DNA of 34,830 nt from TMED108 sp964386795 (GTDB taxonomy: Bacteria; Fidelibacterota; Marinisomatia; Marinisomatales; TCS55): assembly GCA_964386795.1 (NCBI GenBank), contig CAYLUE010000014.1, positions 1-34,830 on the forward strand, written 5' to 3'. This document shows positions 26,964 to 34,219 of the stretch, one piece after another. Positions within the stretch are counted from its first letter, which is position 1. The number at the start of each line of letters is the position of its first letter. A model generated the notes under the pieces. That model saw only the letters and a list, made by a program, of their open reading frames with translations, had not been told where the DNA came from and made no database searches. The translations under genes and the position numbers were made by a program.

Positions 26964-27695
26964 ATGAATAATGTCCAGCCAAAAATATCCGATCACCCTT
27001 TAATTAATAAAGGACCCCTATCAAAATTATACAAAGAGCTTGTCCAATGCGAATTATGTCCAAGGATTGTTGAATTTCGAACTAAAGTAGCCTTGGAAAA
27101 AAGGAAGCAATATCAAGAATGGACATACTGGGGTAAACCTATACCTGGGTTTGGCGATGCTAATGCCAGTCTTTTAATTTTAGGTCTAGCACCAGCTGCT
27201 CATGGTGGAAATAGAACGGGGAGGGTGTTCACTGGAGATAAATCTGCAGATTTTCTTATCAGATCCTTAAATGATGTGAAGATAACAAATCAGCCCAATT
27301 CTGATTCATTGACTGATGGTTTAATCATGAATAATGCATTCATGACGCCCGTTTTAAAATGTGTGCCCCCATATGATAAACCCACCGCTGAAGAATTAAG
27401 GCAGTGTTCACCTTATTTTAACCAAGAAATGCGCATTCTTTCAAAAATTAAAGTTGTTTTAGCATTGGGGAAGATTGGATTTGATGGATATTTGAGATAT
27501 ATTAAACAAAATTTTGACATTATATTAAAAGATTACCCCTTTGGTCATGATAAAAAATACACACTTCCTAATGGGAAAATCTTATGGGGCTGCTACCATC
27601 CTAGCCCTAGGAATGTTAATACAGGTCGATTAAATCAAAAAATGATGATTGATTTACTTAGAAAAGTTAAAAGGAGCTTGAAGGATGATATTTAA
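26964..27695 (+). CDS. Uracil-DNA glycosylase, family 5 (UdgB type, Fe-S)
   Basis: 243 residues. Family 5 marks are GLAPAAHGGNRTGRVFTGD (74-92), where family 4 has GEAPG, the cluster cysteines C29, C32, C133 and C148, and the C-terminal HPSPRN (212-217). Such enzymes remove uracil, hypoxanthine and other deaminated bases, using a site without the usual catalytic Asp. It complements the family 4 enzyme at 8888-9568. It overlaps the peptidase gene by 11 bases. Confidence 0.93.
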   Translation: MNNVQPKISDHPLINKGPLSKLYKELVQCELCPRIVEFRTKVALEKRKQYQEWTYWGKPIPGFGDANASLLILGLAPAAHGGNRTGRVFTGDKSADFLIRSLNDVKITNQPNSDSLTDGLIMNNAFMTPVLKCVPPYDKPTAEELRQCSPYFNQEMRILSKIKVVLALGKIGFDGYLRYIKQNFDIILKDYPFGHDKKYTLPNGKILWGCYHPSPRNVNTGRLNQKMMIDLLRKVKRSLKDDI

Positions 27696-29874
27696 GAAAG
27701 AAATTTTAATTCTGTTATTTCTATCCATTTTATTAGGTGAAAATAAACGGTTGTCGTTTGATGATGTGCAGGGAAAATCACCTTTCGAATATGCTCGTCT
27801 AGGTATGATGAAATGGCATCCGAATGATAATACTTACCTGTCGTGGGGCAAAGGATCTTACAAAGGCCATATTGTGAGCGTTAATTTTCCAGAGCAGGAC
27901 ACTTCAGTTTTTGCTGATAGCTCACTACTGTATATGAATGGTAAAAAATTATCAATAGTTAATTTTGAATTAGATAAATCAAAGTCAAAATTATTATTAC
28001 TCACTAAAAGAAAAAGAATATGGAGACATTCTTACTATGGTGAATATTATATTCTCGATTTGAATTCTAAGGATGTTATTCCAATAACAAATGATAATGA
28101 TAATTTAAGAAATGTAAAATTTGCCCCTAATGGTTTAAAGGTGGCTTATGTTAGAAAAGATAACAATCTTTATGTTTTTGATATAAAGAAAAGAAAAGAG
28201 AAAAAACTGACCAAGACTGGATCTACCACTATTTTAAATGGTCATTTTGGCTGGGTATATGAGGAGGAGTTTGGTTCTTTCGATGCGTATCGGTGGTCAC
28301 CAAATAGCAAATACATTGCTTATTGGGAAGAGAATCAATCAAAAGTACCGGTTTTTACAATGTTTGATGAACTTGGCCTATATCCTACAACCCAAGAAAT
28401 ACATTATCCAAAAGCAGGGCAAACCAACCCAACTATGGCAATATACGTTGTTGATGTTAACAGGGGTCGAAATAAGAAAATGGACATAAAAGATACTGAA
28501 GATAAGTATTACCCCTGGATGCGGTGGAGTGATGACGATAATCTTATCATAATGCGGATGAATCGTCTTCAGAATTTTTGGGAATTTTTAAATGTTTCTT
28601 GGCAAAGAGGGCTATCAGTTTCTGGATTGACCGAATCAGACCCTAATGGTTGGGTGGATTTGCATAGGAATTATCATTTTCTTCAAAATGGAAATATTCT
28701 TTGGATATCCGAGCGATCTGGGTGGCGCCATTTATTTATCCATACTTCAAAAGGAAAGCTTGTAAAGCAGGTAACTGATGGTAATTGGGAGGTCAAAAGA
28801 ATCGTTCGCGTTGATGAGAAAAAAAACAAAATATATTTTACCTCAAATAAAGAATCTGTTTTTGAGTCTAGATTTTATTCGGTCAACTTTGATGGGTCAA
28901 AACTAAAATTACTTACACCTGAGAATGGATCGCATTCAGTAAGGATTTTGCCTGAAGGTGATGGTTTTATTGATTCATATTCAAGCATCAACCAACCTCA
29001 AAAGCATGTACTGAAGAATATGGATGGGAAACTAGTTAAGGTTATATCAGAAACGGATAAGTCCCAATTTCAAAAGTACGATTGGTCCTATCCTAATATT
29101 ATTCAATTTAAATCAGATGATGGGTTAACAAACCTAGATGGAATAATTACATATCCTCCCGATTATGTAAAAGGAAAGCGGTATCCTGTCATTGTTCATG
29201 GCTACGGTATGCCCGGGACTCAAATTGTTAATAACCGGTGGGGTAGCGTTTGGAATCAATATCTAGTTCAACAGGGTTATATCATTTTTTCTATGGATGC
29301 CAGGGGAATGAGCGGTAGAGGAGAAGCATTCAAAAATTTAAGTTATGGCGATATGGCTCAATATTTAGCGAAAGATACAGCTGCAGGAGTCAAATATTTG
29401 ATTGATAAAGGAATTGCAGATCCCGATCGCATAGGGGCATGGGGTTGGTCAGGAGGCGGTTATTTTACAGGATTAATGTTAACGAAAAATGCTGATTTAT
29501 TTAATGTCGGAGTTTCGGTAGCTCCAGTAATGGACTTTAGGTTATATGACTCCATATACACTGAAAGATCAATGGGTCTGCCTCAAGATAATAAAGCCGG
29601 ATATGATTCAACCTCAGTTTTATCATATGTCGATAGGTTTAATGGTAAGCTACTGGTCATACATGGCACCGGTGATGATAATGTTCACTCACAAAATACG
29701 ACTTGGCTCGTTGAGGAATTTGTAAAGCATGACAAGCAAATAGATGTGTTTTATTACCCTAGCAGAGCTCACGGGATGTCTGGCGGCAATGCTAGAAAAA
29801 ATTTATATAGAAAAATGATAAATTATTTCAATGACAATTTACTAGGAAAAGCACTTATTAAGCGTAAGAACTAA
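27685..29874 (+). CDS. S9 family prolyl oligopeptidase (DPP IV-like)
   Basis: 729 residues. Signal peptide (about 1-18), eight-bladed propeller (about 25-470, with FGWVYEEEFGSFDAYRWSPNSKYIAYWEENQSKVP, the Glu-containing substrate-N-terminus loop of DPP IV), then an alpha/beta hydrolase. The nucleophile is Ser589 in GWSGGG (family usually GWSYGG), the acid is in HGTGDDNVH and the histidine in SRAHGMSGG. It probably cleaves Xaa-Pro dipeptides from peptides in the periplasm, with amino acids as products. The start lies in the end of the UDG gene. Confidence 0.92.
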   Translation: MIFKKEILILLFLSILLGENKRLSFDDVQGKSPFEYARLGMMKWHPNDNTYLSWGKGSYKGHIVSVNFPEQDTSVFADSSLLYMNGKKLSIVNFELDKSKSKLLLLTKRKRIWRHSYYGEYYILDLNSKDVIPITNDNDNLRNVKFAPNGLKVAYVRKDNNLYVFDIKKRKEKKLTKTGSTTILNGHFGWVYEEEFGSFDAYRWSPNSKYIAYWEENQSKVPVFTMFDELGLYPTTQEIHYPKAGQTNPTMAIYVVDVNRGRNKKMDIKDTEDKYYPWMRWSDDDNLIIMRMNRLQNFWEFLNVSWQRGLSVSGLTESDPNGWVDLHRNYHFLQNGNILWISERSGWRHLFIHTSKGKLVKQVTDGNWEVKRIVRVDEKKNKIYFTSNKESVFESRFYSVNFDGSKLKLLTPENGSHSVRILPEGDGFIDSYSSINQPQKHVLKNMDGKLVKVISETDKSQFQKYDWSYPNIIQFKSDDGLTNLDGIITYPPDYVKGKRYPVIVHGYGMPGTQIVNNRWGSVWNQYLVQQGYIIFSMDARGMSGRGEAFKNLSYGDMAQYLAKDTAAGVKYLIDKGIADPDRIGAWGWSGGGYFTGLMLTKNADLFNVGVSVAPVMDFRLYDSIYTERSMGLPQDNKAGYDSTSVLSYVDRFNGKLLVIHGTGDDNVHSQNTTWLVEEFVKHDKQIDVFYYPSRAHGMSGGNARKNLYRKMINYFNDNLLGKALIKRKN

Positions 29875-29897
29875 TTTGTATTAACTTGGAGAACATA

Positions 29898-30275
29898 ATG
29901 ATTAATAAACTATTATTAATATTTACAATCTACCTTTTTAGTGATTTAGCTTATTCTCAACTTCCAGAGAAAGTCTCACCAGAAGTATATAAAGTTATAC
30001 TTGAGAACAAAGATGTAAAAGTTTATGAAGTTGAATTTAAGCCAGGGCAGAGCGATAAAATGCACAAGCACAAGGTAACAACTTTTTATGTTGTTGAGGG
30101 TGGTACTTTTAAGTCAACAGCAAAAGATGGAACAATTACTGAGCGTGAATTTAAAGCTGGAGATAACGGACATACAGATCAAGGCGCAGTTCATCAAGTC
30201 ACCAACACTGGAAATACAACAATAAAGATTTTACTTGTTGAACATAAAAAACTAAGAATTAAGAAAAAGAAATAA
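29898..30275 (+). CDS. Secreted cupin-domain protein
   Basis: 125 residues from the ATG at 29898, which has GGAG eight bases upstream; a TTG at 29886 would put that site inside the gene. Signal peptide (to about AYSQ) and one cupin barrel with FKPGQSDKMHKHKVTTFYVVEGG (the His-x-His metal motif) and GAVHQVTNTGNTTIKILLVEHK. The metal and substrate are unknown; the shape resembles small periplasmic cupins of oxidation or sugar metabolism. It is separated by about 20 bases from the peptidase. Confidence 0.8.
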   Translation: MINKLLLIFTIYLFSDLAYSQLPEKVSPEVYKVILENKDVKVYEVEFKPGQSDKMHKHKVTTFYVVEGGTFKSTAKDGTITEREFKAGDNGHTDQGAVHQVTNTGNTTIKILLVEHKKLRIKKKK

Positions 30276-30303
30276 CAATCAATAAAATAAAAAAGGAATA
30301 ATA

Positions 30304-30627
30304 ATGACGTTATTAGAAAAATGGGCTGAAGCGATCGAGTCTCTTGATGAAAACGGAATGAACGAATGCCTACATGATGATTATAAATTTACTTTGCACT
30401 CAGCGGGTAAGGTCCTTTCAAAATCTGACGTAATCGAATGGGCTATGAGTGGAGATATAAGTAGAGACAGAGTAAGAATTCTTTATGAAAATGATGAAGT
30501 AGGAGTGGAGCACGCATTTGTAACTTTTTTAGATGGCAATACTCAAGCAGTATTAGCTTTTTTGACATTTAAGGATGGTAAAATTTATACCGCTGAAACT
30601 GGGGCATCTAACTTAACATCAACATGA
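30304..30627 (+). CDS. NTF2-like (SnoaL-type) small protein
   Basis: 107 residues with an NTF2-like alpha+beta barrel pattern: the amphipathic opening helix TLLEKWAEAIESLDENGMNECLHDDYKFTLHS, then strands VGVEHAFVTFLDGNTQAVLAFLTFKDGKIYTAETGAS. Such proteins are isomerases, dehydratases or binding proteins; no specific function can be given. Good ribosome binding site AAAAGGAA upstream. Confidence 0.65.
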   Translation: MTLLEKWAEAIESLDENGMNECLHDDYKFTLHSAGKVLSKSDVIEWAMSGDISRDRVRILYENDEVGVEHAFVTFLDGNTQAVLAFLTFKDGKIYTAETGASNLTST

Positions 30628-30638
30628 AATAAATAAGA

Positions 30639-30662
30639 TTTTTTGATAATATTTTTCAAAAA
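30639..30662 (+). terminator. Weak AT hairpin after the NTF2-like gene
   Basis: TTTTTGA (30640-30646) pairs with TCAAAAA (30656-30662), loop 9 bases. The stem is nearly all A-T and the T run is on the 5' side, so it is a poor terminator for the + strand. It is the only structure between the gene and tRNA-Ala. Confidence 0.25.
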
Positions 30663-30713
30663 TTGCTATTTTGGTATTGATTATAAAGAGTTTAAATTTA
30701 CATCGCATTAAAA

Positions 30714-30719
30714 TATAAT
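30714..30719 (+). promoter_or_regulatory. Candidate -10 box of tRNA-Ala
   Basis: TATAAT ends two bases before the mature tRNA 5' end. TTTAAA at 30691-30696 gives 17-bp spacing as a weak -35. The position would put the start inside the tRNA, so an upstream promoter is also possible. Confidence 0.25.
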
Positions 30720-30721
30720 TA

Positions 30722-30794
<73 letters not shown>

Positions 30795-30810
30795 CGTTTA
30801 AGAAGAAAAA

Positions 30811-31449
30811 ATGGAAGATAAAAAACCAATAAAACCAGTTGAGCCCGCAGCTACAGCTCCGACTCCCCCTGTTTCATCAGAGCCTGCAGAATTTGCCTCA
30901 AAGCATGTTCGTAGTAATATTGCACCCATACTGTTTATTATTCAAAGCGAACAATTAATACTACAACGAACAGATCAAAAAGCATTTACGCTTATGTCGC
31001 TATTAGGTGTATTTATGGTCTTTTTTATTGTACACTTTCCAAAAGTGATTGCTGCAGCTAATTTTAATTTATTAAGCGGCGTGATGGTTTTTCTATATTT
31101 TATCGCAGCCACTTTAGGCCTCATCAATCTAATGCTGGTTATTGTTCCAAGGATTCGTAATGATATGGGACATGATGAGCTTCCAGATGTCAATATAACT
31201 TTCTTTGGCGGTATAACTCAGTTTGCTAATGTTATTGATTTTGCAAAATACTTTGCAGAAATCACCGATGATAATGAAAATACATTTAAGATGTTTAGCG
31301 CTCAGTTATATGCGCTAGGTCATATTAATTCCTATAAAAACCTTCATATGAGAAGGGCTATCATATTTTTTGGAATTGCTATATTAAGCGAATTGATTAT
31401 TATTATGCTAATGACCTGGGGTCTTACCTGGGCTGCGTTATTTAGCTAG
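30811..31449 (+). CDS. PycTM-like (DUF5706) membrane protein
   Basis: 212 residues. A proline-rich cytoplasmic start, then IIQSEQLILQRTDQKAFTLMSLLGVFMVFF, the D-x-K-A opening typical of PycTM/DUF5706 proteins. Membrane helices lie at about 61-80, 88-112 and 183-212. Between them is the charged segment FFGGITQFANVIDFAKYFAEITDD, then QLYALGHINSYKNLHMRRA. PycTM proteins are membrane effectors of Pycsar antiphage systems that respond to cCMP/cUMP, but no cyclase gene lies nearby. It may be a housekeeping relative. It sits 16 bases after tRNA-Ala and directly abuts the next gene. Family call is from motif memory. Confidence 0.6.
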   Translation: MEDKKPIKPVEPAATAPTPPVSSEPAEFASKHVRSNIAPILFIIQSEQLILQRTDQKAFTLMSLLGVFMVFFIVHFPKVIAAANFNLLSGVMVFLYFIAATLGLINLMLVIVPRIRNDMGHDELPDVNITFFGGITQFANVIDFAKYFAEITDDNENTFKMFSAQLYALGHINSYKNLHMRRAIIFFGIAILSELIIIMLMTWGLTWAALFS

Positions 31450-31770
31450 ATGTCAGAATCAAACATTGTTTTCTCAACTGATTCTGATTTTAATAGACAA
31501 GAAGAAACCCCTACAGAAAGCCCCCTTTACTCTACGCAAAATCTAAGAATCCACCTTGATAGAAGAGGGGGAGGAAAAATCGTTACTTTAATCAAAGGCT
31601 TTAAAGGGACAAATAAACAAATTTCAACTCTATGCAGTCAGTTAAAGAAAAAATTCTCTATTGGGGGTACCTGTAAAGACGGAATGATTTTGCTGCAGGG
31701 CAATATTCGAGATAAAGTTATAGATTTTTTAATTAATAGTGGGCATACAGCAAAACCATCAGGCGGTTAA
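31450..31770 (+). CDS. SUI1/eIF1-like translation factor (YciH type)
   Basis: 106 residues. The C-terminal two thirds form a SUI1 domain: RIHLDRRGGGKIVTLIKGFKG, then LKKKFSIGGTCKDGMILLQGNIRDKVIDFLINSGH. The bacterial homologue YciH affects initiation fidelity and is linked to stress translation in E. coli. The ATG follows the stop of the membrane-protein gene without a gap. The N-terminal 25 residues are variable. Confidence 0.9.
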   Translation: MSESNIVFSTDSDFNRQEETPTESPLYSTQNLRIHLDRRGGGKIVTLIKGFKGTNKQISTLCSQLKKKFSIGGTCKDGMILLQGNIRDKVIDFLINSGHTAKPSGG

Positions 31771-31839
31771 CAGAAAACTGACTGCTTTTTACTAATTGTA
31801 ATTCGATATAAATTATAAATAATCATTTAGGTGTTTTTA

Positions 31840-32976
31840 ATGCATTCAAGATTAAATATTATTTTATTTGCAATCATTATCCTTGCTTCATGCACTGAGA
31901 AATCTTCAGATGGTAGTAAGGTTACTTTTCTTGTAACTGGAAATGTTAGGGGTCAGCTTGACCCCTGTGGATGAAAAGCAAATCCCCTAGGCGGTCTGCC
32001 TAGAAGAGCAACGTACATCAACCAAGTCAAAAAAAGCGGTGTTGACCCTATCTTGATTGATGCTGGTGATTCCATGTTTGAAAGCTATTATTTACTTAAA
32101 GGAAAAGAGGCTTCTGCAAAACTGAGAGCAAAAACAGTGATGGAGCATACTTCTAAAATGGGTGAGTATTATTACAATGTAGGCGTTCAAGATTTTTCTG
32201 CTGGCCTTGATTTCATCAAGCAAATTAAAAGTACTACCAATGTTTATTTTCTCTCATCAAATATATACGATGAAAACACCAATAGCCTTCTATTCAATGA
32301 TCACAAAATCCTTGAACGTGATAATATAAAAATTGGCATTTTTGGAGTTGCGCGCGAGCTGCAAACTGATATGAAAGGTGTGAGGGTCGAAAATTATGTT
32401 GATGTTGCTACAGAAAAAATTCAAGAATTAAGATCCCAAGTCGATCTTCTGGTAATGTTGATTAATGCAACAAAGAAAGATTACGATCCCTATATGAAAA
32501 GTTTTGCTGGAGTTGATTATATTTTTTCCAGCTTAGAGACATCGCAAACAAGACCTGAAATTGAACAACCTCTTGGTAAACCATATCAATATCAATTAGG
32601 TATCCAGGGTAAAAACATCGGTCGCTGTGATATTCATATTGTGGATAAAAGTAAGCCCATTAGAGACGTTAGTACGCAAATGGCGATGTTAAATTATTTT
32701 TCCCAACGCTTAAATAAATTACAAGAGAAAGACCCAAAGCGAAAAATTGAAGATATATATAAAAATAGCCCCAATGTACTCTCTACAGTAGAAAGACTTC
32801 GTACAGGTATTGAATCTGCAAGGACTACCCTTAGCAAGACAGTTAACCGTTCTGCTTTTAAACTTGTTGCATTAGATAGCTCAGTTCCTAGTGAGAAAGC
32901 TATTTTGCAATCTGTTAATGAAGTCTTAGATACCTGCACTGAGCTTGATAATAATTCTGCTAAAAATACTCCATAA
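31840..32976 (+). CDS. Predicted selenoprotein: lipoprotein of metallophosphoesterase-like fold with Cys-Gly-Sec
   Basis: Read through the in-frame TGA at 31972-31974, the gene gives 378 residues. It has a signal peptide with lipobox LASC (C18), then TGNVRGQLDP, C43-G44-U45, PLGGLPRRATYI and LIDAGDS. This resembles the 5'-nucleotidase/calcineurin-like group that I recall with a Cys-Gly-Cys motif at this site, so Sec would replace the second Cys. The canonical D-x-H and G-N-H-E metal motifs are NVRG and VGVQDF here, so phosphatase activity is doubtful. AGGTG lies eight bases before the ATG. It is followed without a gap by the rhodanese gene. Alternatives are a sequencing error or a nonsense mutation. 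The SECIS-like hairpin, the intact downstream frame of 333 residues and the selAB genes argue for Sec. The role is unknown; thiol redox in the envelope is inferred. Confidence 0.85.
31972..32003 (+). promoter_or_regulatory. Selenocysteine UGA codon with SECIS-like hairpin
   Basis: TGA at 31972-31974. The stem CTAGGC (31987-31992) pairs with GCCTAG (31998-32003) around the loop GGTCT. Counting the T of TGA as base 1, GGTCTGC occupies bases 22-28. That is the same placement as in the E. coli fdhF SECIS as I recall it, where G23 and U24 of the loop contact SelB. The bulged U17 of E. coli is here a paired T at base 17. The hairpin is within coding sequence, as bacterial SECIS elements are. Confidence 0.82.
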
Positions 32977-33459
32977 ATGAATTACAGAAATCCAATTATT
33001 CAAGCTGGAATATTGGTTGTTGTTTCTAGTTTTATCGGCATAGTTGGTAATGCTACCGGTGCGAATTCAATACCCCTGCTTGCCAAAAAGCTTGAACAAG
33101 CATCAGAGTTAGATTTATCATCTCAAGATCCAGTTTTATTAACCATCTCGCTTGAGCAGGCCAAGTCTTTTTTTGAAGAAGATATCCTATTTTTGGATGC
33201 TAGAGATGAAGCGTACTATGAGCAAGGCCATATAAAAGGTGCCATGAAAAATATTTTCTTAATGGAGTTAATATTTAATATTGAGTCTATACAGTCTAAG
33301 TCAGATCCACTAGTGGTTTATTGCGGTGATCCTGGTTGCGGCGACAGTGAAGATTTAGCGTATGATTTACAAGATTCTGGATTTAATAAACTCTATGTTT
33401 TTAAGGGTGGCTGGTTAGAGTGGTCTGCAGCAGGTTACCCTAGCGAAATCAAAAATTAA
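32977..33459 (+). CDS. Membrane-anchored rhodanese-domain protein
   Basis: 160 residues. N-terminal membrane anchor (about 8-25), then a rhodanese domain (about 55-157) with FLDARDEAYYEQGHIKGAM and the active-site loop VVYCGDPGCGDSEDLA; catalytic Cys is C116, with a second cysteine at C121. VFKGGWLEWSAAGYP closes the domain. Rhodaneses transfer sulfane sulfur or sense persulfide or disulfide. The ATG abuts the selenoprotein stop, and the MauE-like gene follows two bases later, so the three are one operon. Confidence 0.9.
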   Translation: MNYRNPIIQAGILVVVSSFIGIVGNATGANSIPLLAKKLEQASELDLSSQDPVLLTISLEQAKSFFEEDILFLDARDEAYYEQGHIKGAMKNIFLMELIFNIESIQSKSDPLVVYCGDPGCGDSEDLAYDLQDSGFNKLYVFKGGWLEWSAAGYPSEIKN

Positions 33460-33461
33460 TA

Positions 33462-33911
33462 ATGAATTTTTTTAAAGGACCTGTTGTTCTTATCTGTAGG
33501 CTTATCTTAGGCGCTGTATTTATTTATGCGAGCTTAGATAAGATTATGAACCCCGATGATTTTGCCAAAGCTATTGGTAATTATCACGTGCTTCCGCTTG
33601 GTTTGGAGAATTTATTAGCCCTTGTACTTCCTTGGATTGAAATGCTTACCGGCCTATGTTTAATTATTGGCGTAATGGTTGATGGAGCTACGATATTAAT
33701 CATTTTAATGAATATAGTATTTATTTTTGCTATTTCACAGGCGCTCGCAAGAGGAATCAGTATAGAATGCGGTTGTTTTTCAGTAAGCAGTGAAGGGGGC
33801 GATAATATAGGGTTACAAACTATATTAAGAGATATCGGGTATTTACTATTAGCCTATGTAGTTTATTACCGCCAAGAAAGGAAATTTGAATTCTTTCCAA
33901 AATCTAATTGA
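33462..33911 (+). CDS. MauE/DoxX-like redox membrane protein
   Basis: 149 residues with four membrane helices (about 7-25, 48-70, 75-98 and 117-137). GAVFIYASLDKIMNPDDFAKAIGNYHVLP is the common opening of MauE/DoxX proteins. ECGCF (C103, C105) gives a cysteine pair at the membrane face. MauE in methylamine dehydrogenase operons is required for periplasmic disulfide formation, while DoxX relatives are linked to thiosulfate or quinone oxidation. It probably passes electrons between the quinone pool and the rhodanese/selenoprotein pair; this is inference. Confidence 0.85.
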   Translation: MNFFKGPVVLICRLILGAVFIYASLDKIMNPDDFAKAIGNYHVLPLGLENLLALVLPWIEMLTGLCLIIGVMVDGATILIILMNIVFIFAISQALARGISIECGCFSVSSEGGDNIGLQTILRDIGYLLLAYVVYYRQERKFEFFPKSN

Positions 33912-33949
33912 TTTACCTTTGCTATACGTTTAATTTTTGACCCTTTAAT

Positions 33950-34022
<73 letters not shown>

Positions 34023-34029
34023 CATCGAT

Positions 34030-34059
34030 AAGCCTTCGTTTTATGACGAGGGCTTTTTT
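34030..34059 (+). terminator. Rho-independent terminator after tRNA-Gly
   Basis: AAGCCTTCG (34030-34038) pairs with CGAGGGCTT (34047-34055) over nine pairs including one T-G, loop 8 bases, then a T run to 34059. It lies seven bases after the tRNA. Confidence 0.92.
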
Positions 34060-34106
34060 GTTTCAAGTATGTCAGAAGTATCCAGACTCATTTTTGCTTA
34101 TATCAA

Positions 34107-34131
34107 ATTAGGACATATTTTATTAGGACAT
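34107..34131. repeat. Tandem 10-bp direct repeat ATTAGGACAT
   Basis: ATTAGGACAT occurs at 34107-34116 and 34122-34131, a 15-bp period, in the 160-base spacer before the FG-GAP gene. The half-site spacing is compatible with a binding site for a dimeric regulator, but no function is known. Confidence 0.5.
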
Positions 34132-34166
34132 TGAGCCCCGTATCGGTTCATCGCAACTCTTATTTG

Positions 34167-34181
34167 AATTGATAATCAATT
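34167..34181. promoter_or_regulatory. 15-bp inverted repeat upstream of the FG-GAP gene
   Basis: AATTGAT and ATCAATT form a perfect 7-bp inverted repeat around a single A, 38 bases before the ATG at 34220. Possible operator. Chance is plausible in this AT-rich spacer. Confidence 0.3.
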
Positions 34182-34219
34182 TTTAGTAGTTTATTAATTC
34201 AAGAAACCAAGGATTCTTC

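Noticed and set aside
30811..31770. A Pycsar antiphage system
   Set aside because: Only an effector-like membrane protein is present. There is no cyclase gene, and the partner is a translation factor, so a defence system cannot be claimed.
31840..31974. Pseudogene through a nonsense mutation at 31972
   Set aside because: The rest of the frame is intact, the following operon is tight, a well-placed SECIS-like hairpin follows and the Sec machinery exists. A sequencing error cannot be fully excluded from one sequence.
31972..31974. Genome-wide reassignment of TGA to an amino acid
   Set aside because: Several genes (rimM, yicC, batA and batD) end in TGA exactly where the family ends and the next gene starts.
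32053..32976. A 307-residue protein starting at the TTG at 32053
   Set aside because: It would lack a signal peptide, start in the middle of the conserved core strand, and leave an in-frame coding stretch with a lipobox unexplained. Sec readthrough from 31840 explains everything.
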